From Erpetoichthys calabaricus (taxonomy: Eukaryota; Chordata; Cladistia; Polypteriformes; Polypteridae), in the NCBI RefSeq assembly GCF_900747795.2, contig NC_041395.2, positions 165,653,881-165,717,880 on the forward strand: a stretch of 64,000 nucleotides of DNA. Direction: 5' to 3'. The notes beneath the pieces are model-generated. The model made no database searches, was not told where the DNA came from, and saw nothing but the letters and a program-made list of their open reading frames with translations. Of this stretch, positions 12,515-23,835 are shown one piece after another. The stretch's first letter is position 1. Each line of letters opens with the position of its first letter. A program made the position numbers and the translations under genes.

Positions 12515-12835
12515 GGGCAAAGTGGTGCAGTGGTTAACACTCTTGTCTCACTAATTGGGTGTCCTGGGTTTGAATCATGTTCGTAGTTATTGTCTATGTG
12601 GAGGCTGCACATTCTTTCAGCATCTGCATAGGGTTTTTTCAGGTTATGCCATTTGTTCACCAGAATCTCTAGAGATCTTCATGTTAGATTAATTGGCAAC
12701 TCTAAACTGACACCTATTGAGGTGTGTGCATAAATTGGCTCTAAGAGGGACTGGTGGCCATCTATAGTGAGTTTCTGCCTTGTGCAAAGTGCACTGCAGT
12801 AGGCTTCAGCAACTCTGAATTAGACTAAACTGATT
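12515..12835 (+). repeat. Old tRNA-derived SINE copy
   Basis: The copy starts GGGCAAAGTGGTGCAGTGGTTA (A-box region) and has a B box GGGTTTGAATC at about 12567-12577. The 'tggaggctgcacattc' and 'ggcaactctaaactg' blocks and the GCAGTAGGCTTCAGC end follow in family order. It is diverged but full-length in outline. Confidence 0.6.
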
Positions 12836-13384
12836 TGAAAATATTATGCTATAAATAGAAATACATGCAGGAATATAAAACATTCTCTAATTTGTGAGGG
12901 GTTAGAAAGTATTTTTAAGCTTTTCCTTCCTCTGATCTGGCACACTAAATTAATGACTGGGTGCTGATGCATCAACTAACACATAGTCATCTAAGGCTGG
13001 AGGTGATATCGTACAGTATGTGAATGAGCTTTGCGTCTGACTAATGTGCCTCTCATCTTGAGAAGTGTGGAGTTTTTCTTTTAGCACATACGAGTTATAT
13101 AATAGAAAGACATAAATCTGTTAGATCCCTGCCAAGCAGCAGTTTGCTAACTGGAACAAATATGAGTTTTACCCTTGTAACCTGCTATAACAGACATGTT
13201 GTTGTATGCCATAATCAATGAGTAAATAGTCTGTTTGAAACAGTATATACTGATTGATTAGAATGTTTTGGGCCCTTTACAAAATGTCTCTGTCATCTGT
13301 ATTTTTAATTAAATTAAGTACTTAAAGGAGACAGTATCTTAAAATGGAAGTGTTTGGCATAGCAGAGGCTATGTTTGGGTTAGG

Positions 13385-14585
13385 TTAGGTAGACTTATTA
13401 TCCCAGAGAGAAATTTGTTTGTAGCAGGAAAGTACAAAACATAAGGCATTGTTATACAGGTACTAGAAAATAGGCCAAGACACAAAAACTGTCAATCAGT
13501 GTTATTATACAGTAAGTACACACACTCAAGATTAGTACACCAGAATGGTAACCTGAATGCTGCCAACATCGTTGCTGGTGATTTCAACAAGGCTAGTCTC
13601 AAAAAAGCAATGCTGAACTTTTCTCAGAACATTACAAGCTCCATCAGAGGGGACAGGACAGTGGAATATTGCTTAATTCCACATAAAGACAACTATAAAG
13701 CATAGATGCTGCCTCTATTAGGCAAATCTGACCATGTTCCCAAATGTCTTATGCCCAGATATAAAAACAAAAGTTAAAGCGAGACGCTCCAGTCACATGG
13801 TGGACAGATCAATCTGAGGCCAATCCCAAGGACATGCTGAGTATTGTTGATTAGATTGTATTTAGACATAGCTCTGATAATGACATCAGTGTGTTTATAC
13901 AAGCTGTGACCTGTTACATTGGATATCTCTGTTGAAGTGCACAGTCTGTCACACTAGTGTCAGGACAATAGTCTAATCCTGAATGTCAGCAAGACTAATT
14001 AGCTGATTGTGGATTTTTGGAGAAAATAGCACAGGCAATACAACCCCTCCAGTATTAGGAGCCATCCATCATCGAAAGTATCTTGCTTGGCTTGGAAATC
14101 GCACACAGTAAGACCTCAAACCTCTGCAGAGAGTGGTTTGGTCAGCTGAACACATCAGTGGGTGTGTACACTCAAACTTCCAGGACACTTCCAGGGCAAA
14201 GAAAATCATCCGTGACCCCAGCCATCCCAACAATGGCATCTTTTCTATGCTGTGGCCAGGTAAACACTACTGCAGCCTAAAGTCAGTGAGAGTGAGGAGG
14301 AGCTTCTTCCTATAGTCCATGCGCATCTTGAATAAGGAAAGTGCCTAGAAATACATTATGCCCTATTGTTAACTCTCTTACATTAAGTTAGTAAGTTATT
14401 TTTTGTTATTATTTTTCACATTTATAATTCTGTTAATGATTTTTGATATTTATAAAGTCATGTGTTATTGTTATTTTATGCTCTTTTTAAAGGCACAGTT
14501 ATTGAATTTGAGCAACTAAGCATTTCACTACATATTGTACTGTATGTATAATTTGTATGTGACAGGTAAAATTTGATTTGAGGAG
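13385..14585 (+). mobile_element. LINE remnant (endonuclease piece, C-terminus and 3' tail)
   Basis: At 13575-13720 a translation reads VAGDFNKASLKKAM and then SIRGDRTVEYC. This resembles the GDFN-containing apurinic endonuclease of fish LINEs, with GKSDHV recoverable in another frame near 13720. Around 14050-14330 is a C-terminal stretch AKKIIRDPSHPNNGIFS, followed by a 3'UTR with GCATTTCACTACATATTG. The tail ends AAATTTGATTTGA at about 14580. The reverse-transcriptase core is missing, so this is an internally deleted, dead copy. Confidence 0.6.
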
Positions 14586-14589
14586 GTAT

Positions 14590-15820
14590 AATTACCTTAA
14601 ACAGTACAAAAAATAATTCAAAATCCAGCATCATCCCTACAAGTAACAAACAGAGAACAGAGTACTTACATCTATTTAACCTTGGGAACATAAATCTACA
14701 GTCTGATGGCAATAGCTGAGACGTAGGAAGAAGGAATTGGCTACTGTTTGACAGATTTGAGTTGACCTTCTTTCTAACCTGTTTGTAATACAGCTCAGAG
14801 ATCTGTTGCAAACCAATAAGTGTACCTCTGACTTTTACAATGTTCTTAGCATAATATATATTCCTAATGTTGAGGCTGTCAAACCATCATATACTATACA
14901 AGAAAATGTAACAACAGATTCAATAAAAGACATATAAAAAAGTGTCATTATGGTTTTGTCCACTTCAAAACAATTCAGTGTCTTCCCCTTCTTATAGATT
15001 TGTTCTATGTTGTAATAAACGTTGAGATAGTGGGAGGAAGGAATCACCTAAAATCTATAACCATGTCCTTTGTCCCTTTATACAGCTGTATAAGAATAAC
15101 ACCATTAAACAAACTCATTAACGTGGTCCATAGCTGTTGTCATTATCTTGTAGAAGATCACAATGGCAGAGACATCTGCAAATATCAGGACATTTCTGTC
15201 CTTGTGTGAACTCCTGCAGTTATTTGTGTATAATATAAACAAAAGAGGAGACAGACCGTGACCTTGATGTGTCCGCATGGATGTGATAATCCTATCAGAA
15301 AAATTGCCACCAACACTCACTCTTTGTGTTTAGTTAAAAAGTACAGAATCCATCCCACCATGTTTGTGTCTAAACAGAATTTATTAATCAGGTTGTCCAC
15401 TAAAATGTGTGGCTGAATTGTATTAAAAGTTGACCAGAAATCTACTGTATAAGCAGCAATCTTGCATGTTTTTTGGTCCTTCGTAGTGCTCATATAGTAA
15501 TTTCAGATCTGGTGCTGTGGCATCCTGCACCCCCCTCTTTGCTCTGTATACAAATTGGTAGGGTTCCAGATAGGCCTGGTTTTATTAAAAATTTGTTTCA
15601 TAATCAACATCTCAAATAATTTCATGATTTGAGAAGTTAATGCATTTAGGTGTTTAGTTTTTGCAAATGGGAAACAATTTGTTTGTTTCCATGGTCTGGG
15701 CACTTGCTGTAAATACACAGACATCTCAGATATGGAGTGGAGAATCAGAGAGAGTTGTTCTGCACAGGAGTGAATCAGATACCCACTTATTCTGTGTAGA
15801 TCCAAGCTGTTATACTTTAG
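14590..15820 (-). mobile_element. LINE remnant, minus strand (reverse-transcriptase pieces)
   Basis: On the minus strand, 15805-15503 gives VPRPWKQTNCFPFAKTKHL and ALTSQIMKLFEMLIMKQI. These match the RT fingers region 'W..(I)VP(V)PK...ALTS.IMK..E'. Then 15320-15105 gives QGHGLSPLLFILYTNNCRS and FADVSA, the positions of the QG-LSP block and of the catalytic F/YADD motif. The FADD aspartate is changed here to FADV. Several frame breaks are present. It lies tail to tail with the + strand LINE relic ending at 14585. Confidence 0.65.
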
Positions 15821-16574
15821 TGTTTATTTTATCATTCTGCTCAAAGAATGGCTAACTCCCAGCTCCAATCCTGAGTTTGTTCTTTTGCTGTCTAATTTCT
15901 GAAGCAAAATCCTATGTCTCAGGCCTAAGGTTGTTGGGACACATTGAGCTTGTTGGGCACTGGCTTCCATTTGCTGCTGTCTAGTTCCTGCTGAATTGTT
16001 TTGGTTTATGAGGCACTCCAGCCTTGTTTCTTGCTGGGCATTAGTATTGCATGGTTGAAGTACATCTGCTATAGCAATTGTTCCAAAATCTGCTGCTCAT
16101 TGCATACAGTGCTCCTGGCCTCAGTCTCTGATGTAACTGGTTGTAAATTACAATTGACCTTGACTTCATGTACACCACACTGAATTTCAACCTCTCACAC
16201 AGCTTGCACTTCTTAGGGTTAGGCAGCCTGCTACAAAGATGCAGTTTAAGAGACTGTTCTTCAGTCTACAATACTGCTCCTTACACTAAAAAGCACAGTT
16301 AGGTGCTTTTCATAGTGCCCTACACCCAATAATTTTCTCTCTCCCCCTCCGAACCCCCACTCTCTTTGCTTCTGATGTCCATGAGCTGCTGCCATCTGTT
16401 TAATATAAAGTTCCAGACTCAAGAAGGGTGTGCTTTTAAGAATGCCATGTTTGGGATACTCTGTGCCAGAAATATTTATGTTGTAGCTTTAGGCACCCTT
16501 ACTGTGGGTAGTGTCCTCATCACCTCTGATATTGAAGCCATTGCCAAATGAGTAGTCTTGCTGTGGATATACAG

Positions 16575-16996
16575 TACAGGGTTATGCAAAAGCATTCAAT
16601 CCCCTTGAAAATTGTCATAATTTTCTGCATGACCAAAGATTTGTAAAAATGTATTAATTCAGTATTTTAATGTGAACTCTTATGCTGTAACAGTATATTT
16701 CCAATGTCAAAATAAACCATTCTCTGTAGATATTTAACTGAAGAAGAAAAGCTCAAAAGTTAGTGTTTACATAAGTATTCAAGCCCTACACATTAATATT
16801 TTGTGGAGAAACACTTTTGGACACCTCTGTACATTTTGTTGTTGCTAGAGTGTACTCGGCAAACCATAAGGCAGGACACCAAAAGCTGTTATGAATTGAG
16901 ATATGCTGGTACCACTTGTTTTATTAGGATGCATAGTAGTGATAATCTGAGACCACAATCAAGTGAGACTGTCACAACCTTGTTGACTTTCTTGGC
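16575..16996 (+). mobile_element. Tc1-like terminal fragment
   Basis: The segment starts ACAGGGTTATGCAAAAGCATTC and continues CAATCCCCTTGAAAATTGTC, the style of a Tc1-type inverted repeat (compare the 'tattcagacccctt' end at 20726). No transposase is recognised. The L2 LINE starts immediately to the right and probably interrupted it. The matching right-hand part was not found downstream. Confidence 0.4.
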
Positions 16997-19900
16997 TTGA
17001 ATGAGATAAACTGTTCTAACAAGATGGCGCCTATGTGTGTGGCATGCCGTTTTGCTCTGCCAGTTCTGGTTATGTTTGAGTTGTTTTTGACTTTTGCTGC
17101 TCTAGATGTTGATGCTCTTCTGGTGTATGATCGCCAAACTCTTTTTGAACTGCGAAGTTTTGCTGAGGAAAAACTTTATGTTGGTGCCCAGGAATCTTTG
17201 CCACCGCCTTTGTCGGAGATTCCCAATTTTCTCCGTCGTGCTCCGGTTCCACCTTACCGGCGGAGGCGCCGTCGTCGCCGAGGTAAACGCAGCGGTAGGC
17301 TGGTGAGGCTGAAAGCCTTCTCTGCTAGGTCTCTGATTGGTTTCGGATGGGCTCATCGCCTCGTTTCTCCCCGACACTTATGGGATCCTGCCTACACCTG
17401 GTTGGTACCTGTGGCCGGGTCAGAGGAGTTCTTCCGGCTGTCGCAGCCCCACTGTTCCTACTATCCTCACCCCCGACAACGCGGAGCGGTTTTGGGAAAT
17501 CTGCGGCCTCTCCGCCGGGCTCCTCGAAATGCAGGCGCTCCAATGACACCGGCTCCAGCCAGGATTGGTCTGGTAAACGCTAGACCCCTGTCAAACAAAA
17601 CTTTTATTCTTAAGGATTTCTTCATCTCCAATGGACTGGATTTTCTCTGTGTGACGGAGACTTGGTTGAATGTTGGTGAATCCAGCGTTTTCTCAGAGCT
17701 TCTACCTTCGGACTGTGCTTACTTTAATTCTCCTCGGACATCAGGCAGAGGAGGAGGAATTGCAAATGTTTTTCTTAATAAATATAGATGTAAGCAGCTG
17801 TCTTTATCATTTGTTCCTTCTAGCTTTGAACTGAGCTTATTTGTGCTAGGTTGCTGGCTCCCAGTGTTGTTTGCGGTGATTTATCGGCCTCCTAAATATA
17901 ATAAGGACTTTCTCAATGACTTCTCCGATTTACTGGCTGAAATTGTGCCTAAATATGATCGAGTCCTTATTCTTGGAGATTTTAATATACATGTATGCTG
18001 TCCTGATAAACCGATGGTGAAGGACTTTCTAAGTCTAATTGACTCTTTTAGTTTTATGCAATGGGTGTCTGGACCGACGCATGAACTTGGGCACACGGTG
18101 GATCTTGTCCTATCGCTCGGCTTTTCTGTGGTGAATTTGACAATTTTGGACGCAGTGTTTTCAGATCATAAGCCTGTAGTATTTGACATCACCTTGCCCT
18201 GTAAAGCTGATAAACCCCGTGCTTCTGTGCGGCGCTGTCGGGTCATTAATCCATCCACTGCTGTACATTTTTCTGCTTTGTTTAGTCAATGTGATCTTCC
18301 TGAATCTGCGTCCTCCGATACGGAGGAGCTCTGTTCCTGGTTTTATTCCACCTGCCAAACTGTTTTAGATGCTGTGGCTCCATTAAAAACTAGGCAGCCT
18401 AAAATGAAATCTGAGCCCTGGCTGAATGACACAACTCGCGCTGTCAGACGCGAGTGCTGGAAAGCTGAGCGCAAGTGGAGAAAGGACAATTTGCATGTAT
18501 CGTTTCAAGTATTGAAAGACTGCTGGCGTCGTTATCAGTTTATTGTGAAAGATGCCAAAAGAGCGTACATGTCAAATATTATTCTGTCAAACTATCACAA
18601 ACCTCGTGTGTTATTTGAAATTATAGATAGGGTTTTAAATGCTCCACAGAATGCCTGTATGGAACCTTCTTTTGAGACATGTGAGAAATTTTTGCACTTC
18701 TTTGTAGATAAGGTGAACAATGTTAGGGCTCATATACCTCTCACTGTTTATGACCCCTTAGCTGTTCTCCCCTGCTCTGCTGTTTTTTATCAGTTTGAGC
18801 CGGTGACTCTATCTTGTTTACATGAGATTGTTGGTCAATCGAAGCCCTCAGGTTCTCCTTTTGATGTTGTCCCACCTTCTCTTTTTAAAGAGATTATTTC
18901 TGTTTTAGGGCCATCTGTTCTTGCTATTATCAATAGCAGCCTTTCCTCAGGCTTAGTTCCTAATTTGTTTAAACATGCCATAGTGCAACCATTGATCAAA
19001 AAACCAAGCCTAGATCCCACTGTGCTGTCCAATTTTAGACCGATTTCCAAGCTTCCATTTCTGTCTAAAATTTTGGAGAGAAGTGTGTATATTCAATTGA
19101 AAGCCTTTTTAGATGAAAGTGATGTGCTCGAAGTGTTTCAATCTGGTTTTAAGCCGCTTTACAGTACTGAAACCTCATTACTGAAGGTTTTTAATGACAT
19201 CCTTTTGGCAACAGACTCAGGGGATTATGTGATTTTAGTTCTGCTCGATTTAACAGCTGCTTTTGATACTATAGATCATAGTATTTTATTATCTCGTCTG
19301 GAGCATTGTGTGGGCATTCTTGGTACTGCCTTGGCGTGGTTTAAATCGTACTTGACTCAAAGAACTTTTTCAGTGAGGCTAGATGAATTTAGATCCTCCT
19401 CTGCTTCACTATCATGTGGGGTTCCACAAGGCTCCATACTTGGTCCTCTGCTATTTTCTTTGTATCTCCTGCCTCTTGGCTCTATTCTTAGAAAGCATAA
19501 AATTGCTTTCCATTGTTATGCAGACGATACTCAGGTTTATGTACCCCTCAAACGCAAGGATGCTTACTCCATACAAACTTTGGTTATGTGCCTAGAAGAG
19601 GTGAAAGCTTGGATGGCAGTAAACTTCTTAAATTTTAATGAAAATAAGACAGAGGTTATAGTTTTTGGTCCTGGGGGCACCAGTGGGTCTATTTCTACTT
19701 CTGCTTCTGTGGATTTGGGTCCCCTTGCACAATATGGTACACCTGTTATTACAAATTTGGGTTTTAGGATAGATGAGGATTTTAGACTGGACAGTCAGAT
19801 CAGCGCGGTGGTGAAATCTTGTTTTTTTCAGCTAAGATGTTTGGTGAAGATAAAAAACATTCTTTCCAAAGATCAATTTACAACAGTAATCCACGCCTTC

Positions 19901-20545
19901 ATTACAACCCGGTTGGACTATTGTAATTCGTTGTATGTTGGTGTTAGCCAGTCCACCCTGTCTCGGCTCCAGCTGGTGCAAAATGCTGCTGCACACCTTT
20001 TAACTGGCACGCGAAAAAATGAGCACATTACACCTGTGTTATCCTCACTGCACTGGCTGCCTGTTCAGTTTAGAGTTCATTTTAAGATTCTTTTATTTGT
20101 CTTTAAGTCCTTAAATGGGCTTGCTCCACCCTACCTCGCTGAGCTGCTGCATATGCACTCTCCTTCCCACTCACTCAGATCAGCTGGTCAGCTGCTTCTG
20201 GATGTGCCTAGGACTCAGCGAAAGCTCAGGGGGGATAGGGCTTTTTCCGTTGTGGCTCCAAGGCTCTGGAATTCACTGCCGATCCACATTAGACAGGCCT
20301 CCTCACTGCCCATTTTTAAGTCTGCTCTTAAGACTTACCTCTTTGGTTTGGCGTTTGATCCTGTGTGAGCAGTTGATTTTACTCTGTTTTAACTCTGTTT
20401 AGTTGTTTTTACTATGTTTTAATTAGTTTCATTTATTGTATTTTATTTTACTTATTTATTATTTTGTTTTTGTTTAAAATTTATTTTAGCCTATGTTCAG
20501 CGGCTGTTGTATGTAAAGTGCTTTATAAATAAAGTTGACTTGACA
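16997..20545 (+). mobile_element. Full-length L2-clade LINE with one uninterrupted ORF
   Basis: This is a 3.5-kb element. It begins around AAGATGGCGCC and ends in a 3'UTR with GTGCTTTATAAATAAAGTTGACTTGAC, the short-repeat tail usual for L2-type LINEs. One ORF fills most of it and no stop or frameshift is seen. The surrounding LINEs are all broken, so this copy is much younger. The insertion point lies in the Tc1-like fragment at its left. I could not define a target-site duplication with confidence, because GTTGACT occurs on both sides but is also part of the tail repeat. Confidence 0.88.
17024..20368 (+). CDS. L2 LINE ORF: endonuclease plus reverse transcriptase, 1114 aa
   Basis: The protein would nick target DNA and copy the element RNA into the chromosome. 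From the ATG in AAGATGGCGCC, an arginine-rich patch (YRRRRRRRRGKR) lies near residues 80-95. The apurinic-type endonuclease follows, with VTETWL, GDFNIH at about 318-323 and SDHKPV at about 380-385. The reverse transcriptase has FRPIS, LDLTAAFDTIDH (catalytic Asp about 748), GVPQGSILGPLLF and YADDTQVY (832-835). The end has the L2 hallmark LDYCNSLYVG and LQLVQNAAAHLL. Every catalytic motif I can check is intact. A TTG codon 27 nt upstream is open in the same frame, but the Kozak-like ATG is the better start. It sits inside a host intron as a selfish element and is not part of map6d1. Confidence 0.88.
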   Translation: MAPMCVACRFALPVLVMFELFLTFAALDVDALLVYDRQTLFELRSFAEEKLYVGAQESLPPPLSEIPNFLRRAPVPPYRRRRRRRRGKRSGRLVRLKAFSARSLIGFGWAHRLVSPRHLWDPAYTWLVPVAGSEEFFRLSQPHCSYYPHPRQRGAVLGNLRPLRRAPRNAGAPMTPAPARIGLVNARPLSNKTFILKDFFISNGLDFLCVTETWLNVGESSVFSELLPSDCAYFNSPRTSGRGGGIANVFLNKYRCKQLSLSFVPSSFELSLFVLGCWLPVLFAVIYRPPKYNKDFLNDFSDLLAEIVPKYDRVLILGDFNIHVCCPDKPMVKDFLSLIDSFSFMQWVSGPTHELGHTVDLVLSLGFSVVNLTILDAVFSDHKPVVFDITLPCKADKPRASVRRCRVINPSTAVHFSALFSQCDLPESASSDTEELCSWFYSTCQTVLDAVAPLKTRQPKMKSEPWLNDTTRAVRRECWKAERKWRKDNLHVSFQVLKDCWRRYQFIVKDAKRAYMSNIILSNYHKPRVLFEIIDRVLNAPQNACMEPSFETCEKFLHFFVDKVNNVRAHIPLTVYDPLAVLPCSAVFYQFEPVTLSCLHEIVGQSKPSGSPFDVVPPSLFKEIISVLGPSVLAIINSSLSSGLVPNLFKHAIVQPLIKKPSLDPTVLSNFRPISKLPFLSKILERSVYIQLKAFLDESDVLEVFQSGFKPLYSTETSLLKVFNDILLATDSGDYVILVLLDLTAAFDTIDHSILLSRLEHCVGILGTALAWFKSYLTQRTFSVRLDEFRSSSASLSCGVPQGSILGPLLFSLYLLPLGSILRKHKIAFHCYADDTQVYVPLKRKDAYSIQTLVMCLEEVKAWMAVNFLNFNENKTEVIVFGPGGTSGSISTSASVDLGPLAQYGTPVITNLGFRIDEDFRLDSQISAVVKSCFFQLRCLVKIKNILSKDQFTTVIHAFITTRLDYCNSLYVGVSQSTLSRLQLVQNAAAHLLTGTRKNEHITPVLSSLHWLPVQFRVHFKILLFVFKSLNGLAPPYLAELLHMHSPSHSLRSAGQLLLDVPRTQRKLRGDRAFSVVAPRLWNSLPIHIRQASSLPIFKSALKTYLFGLAFDPV

Positions 20546-20725
20546 AAGTTGACTACCCATCTGCTTGTCTATGATTCTGTAGGGGAGTGATAATGAAAAA
20601 TGGTACAGTGGTCATCATGTGCAATGGTATGGTCCTTGGGGTATGTCCTGAGGCATCAGCAGTTTTCAGTCCTCTCTTCATGGTTGGATGTGGTAGGCAG
20701 AGCAAATGTTGACACTGTATATGTA

Positions 20726-21665
20726 CAGTGGATTTAGAAGGTATTCAGACCCCTTGACGTCACACTTTGGTATGTTGTAGCCTTGTACTAAAATCAATTA
20801 TATTCCTTTTTTCACTGACATCAAGCAACACTAAATACCCCAGGAATGACAGGGTGAAAACATAAGTTCAGGTTTTTTTTTAACTGTTTTGATAATAAGA
20901 ACCACATTGAGACAAGTATTTAGACCCTTTACTCTGTACTTAGTTGAAACACCATTGTCAGCGATTTTCAGGTGTCTCCAGAGATGTTCAGTTGGATTCA
21001 AGTTAGGTCTACTCCTGTGCTGTCTTTGCTTTGTGCTTATGGTCACTGTCCTGCTGCTACAACAGCCTGTTTCCTTACCACCATGCTCCAATGCTAGAAC
21101 TGGTATTTTCAGAGTTGATGAAAGGTGCCTGGTTTTCTGCAGACATGACACTAATATGTTTTTCATCAAACCAGAGAATTTTGTGTATAGTAGTCCAAGA
21201 GGCCTCTGTCTGGCCATTCTATCATAAAGTCCAAAGCAGTGGTGTTTTTGCAGTGATGGTTGTTATTCTGAAAATTTCCCCCATCTCCTCAGAGTTTCTC
21301 TGGAGCTCAGCTAGAGTGACATTGTGTTCTTGGTCACCTCTTTTATCGTAGCCCTTCTCCTATGGTTGCTCAATTTGGCCAGGTGGCCAGCTGTAAGAAG
21401 AGTCGTCACTGTTCCAAACTACTTCAGTTTAAGAATTGTGAAGGCCACTGTGCTCTTGGAAACCTTCTGTACTGCTGTTTTTTTTTTTTGTAGCCTTTCT
21501 CAAATTAATGTCTCAATTCAGTCCTTTTTCTAAGCTCTACCTTCAACCTCATGGCTTTGTTTTGCTCTGATACACATTATCAACTATGGGAGCTTATATA
21601 GACAGACATGCACAGACCACAGTTGGACTCCAAACAAGGTGTAGAAACATCAGTGATTATCAGCA
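20726..21665 (-). mobile_element. Tc1-like transposon relic
   Basis: The left end, CAGTGGATTTAGAAGG then TATTCAGACCCCTTGA, is preceded by TA and is a Tc1-type inverted repeat. On the minus strand, blocks of transposase remain: LNPTEHLWRHLK (the DD34E glutamate region) at about 21000-20960, and upstream pieces in other frames. The right part is lost near 21665, where a mariner-type end begins. Frame breaks are numerous, so it is inactive. Confidence 0.65.
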
Positions 21666-21683
21666 TGTGTGTGTGTGTATGTG

Positions 21684-21799
21684 TTGAACATGATGGCGAA
21701 CAGGTTGAGATATTCCTGTAAATCATCTTGCACATATGAAGTATGTTTTGAGAATAAATTGTTTCCGCCATTCAAAGGTTAACATAATTTTGACTGACC

Positions 21800-21802
<3 letters not shown>
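21684..21802 (-). mobile_element. Mariner-type terminal fragment (same family as 23250-24327)
   Basis: The reverse complement starts CAGGGTCAGTCAAAATTATG and continues with AATAAATTGTTTC-like and CATACTTCATATGTGCAAGA blocks. It closely matches the left end of the element at 23250 for about 110 bases, in the opposite orientation. It stops against the TA microsatellite. Confidence 0.65.

Positions 21803-21882
<80 letters not shown>
21803..21882. repeat. (TA)n microsatellite
   Basis: About 80 bases of perfect TA repeat lie between the mariner-type fragment and the Tc1 element. TA is the target of both families, which may explain the clustering. Confidence 0.95.
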
Positions 21883-21885
<3 letters not shown>

Positions 21886-21889
21886 GATA

Positions 21890-23210
21890 CGGTATTGTGC
21901 AAAAATTTTAGGCAGGTGTGAAAAAATGCTGTAAAATAAGAATGCTTTCACAAATATAAATTCTAATTGTTTATTTTTATCAATTTGCAAAGTGATATAA
22001 CAGAAGAAAAATCTAAATCCAATCAATATTTGGTTTGACTACCCTTTGCCTTCAAACCAGCATCTATTCTTATTGGTACACTTGAGCAAAGTCAGGGATT
22101 TAGCAGGATTATAGTCAGGTGTATGAGAAACCACTTATACCAAACAAGTGCTAATGATAATCATTTTCATATGTAGGTTGATACACAGTCGTTAACTGAA
22201 ACAGAAATAGCTGTGTAGGCTTAAAACCAGGTGAGGATCGTAGATGCAGTGGTCGGCCATGGAAATTTAGTATAGCAGATGAAAGACACATCATGCTTAC
22301 TTCCCTTCGAAATCGGAAGATGTCCATCAGCTCAGAACTGGCAGAAACCTGTGGGACCCAGGTACACCCATATACTATCTGGAAACGTCTGACCAGAAGA
22401 GGTCTTCATGGAAGAATTGTGGCCAAAAAGCCATACCACCAACGTGGAAACAAGGCCAAGTGACTCAGCTATGCACATAAACATAAGAACTGGGGTGCAG
22501 AAAAATGGCACCAGGTCACTAGACTGATGAGTCAAAATTTGAAATATTTGACAGTAGCAGAAGGGCTGGAGAGCGGTATAATAATGAGTGTCTGCAGGCG
22601 ATAGTGAAGCATGATGGAGGTTCCTTGCAAGTCTGGGGGGATGCATTTCTGCAAATTGAGTTGGTGATTTGGTCAGGATTAATGGTATCCTCAATGCTGA
22701 ATAATACAAGCAGATACTTATCCATCATGCAATACCATCAGGGAGGTGTCTGGCCCCAAATGTATTCTGCAGCAGGACAATGACTCCAAACGTACAGCCA
22801 GTGTTATTAAGAACTATCTTCAGTGTAAAGAAAGAGTCCTGTAAGTGATGGTATGGCCCGCACAGAGCCCTGACCTCATCATCATGAATTGTGTCTGGGA
22901 TTACATGAGGAGACAGAAGGATTTGAGGCAGCCTACATCCACAGAAGATCTGCGGTTAATTATCCAAGATGTTTGGCACAACTTACCTGCTGAATTCCTT
23001 CAAAAACTGTTTTTAAAACTGCATAAATTTTTTTAGGTACCCAAGGACACAAAGGATGGTCACACCAAATATTGATTTGATTTAGATTTCTTTTCTGTTC
23101 ATTCACTCTGCATTGTTAATTGATAAAAATAATTTTTTAACACTTCTATTTGTGTAAGCATTCTTAGTTTACAGCATTGTTTCACACCTGCCTAAAACCT
23201 TTGCATACTG
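21890..23210 (+). mobile_element. Tc1-like transposon, both ends present, transposase broken
   Basis: The left end CGGTATTGTGCAAAAA, then TTTTAGGCAGGTGTG, is matched in inverted form by the right end ...CACACCTGCCTAAAACC...CATACTG, giving 1.3 kb in total. Remains of a Tc1 transposase run left to right. They include helix-turn-helix residues around 22235-22400 (GRPWKF, WKRLTRRGLHGRIVAKKP), a block near 22740-22800 (LQQDNDSKRTASVI), and AQSPDLIIMNCVWDYMR at 22860-22910. The last of these is the DD34E glutamate region with the glutamate lost. Stops and frameshifts separate the pieces, so it cannot encode transposase. Confidence 0.8.
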
Positions 23211-23249
23211 TGTGTGTGTGTGTGCGTGTGTGTGTGTGTGTGTAATATA

Positions 23250-23802
23250 CAGGGTGAGTCAAAATTAGGAAACAATTTATTCACAAAACATACTTCATAT
23301 GTGCAAGACGATTTACAGGACTGTCTCAACCTGTTCGCTATCATGTTCAACACGTGTATTATATGTGACACATAAATTGTCCACAAAAATTGTATACAGT
23401 AATTCCTCCTCCATCGCGGGGGTTGCGTTCCAGAGCCACCCGCGAAATAAGAAAATCCGCGAAGTAGAAACCATATGTTTATATGGTTATTTTTATATTG
23501 TCATGCTTGGGTCACAGATTTGCGCAGAAACACAGGAGGTTGTAGAGAGACAGGAACGTTATTCAAACACTGCAAACAAACATTTGTCTCTTTTTCAAAA
23601 GTTTAAACTGTGCTCCATGACAAGACAGAGATGACAATTCTGTCTCACAATTAAAAGAATGCAAACATATCTTCCTCTTCAAAGGAAACCGAGAGTAAAG
23701 CAAACAAATCAATAGGGCTGTTTTGCTTTTAAGTATGCGAAGCACCGCTGGTACAAAGCTGTTGAAGGCGGCAGCTCACACCCCCTCCGTCAGGAGCAGG
23801 GG

Positions 23803-23835
<33 letters not shown>

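Noticed and set aside
21736-22026. ORFs of repeated Tyr-Ile residues on both strands
   Set aside because: Translation of the TA microsatellite, not a gene.
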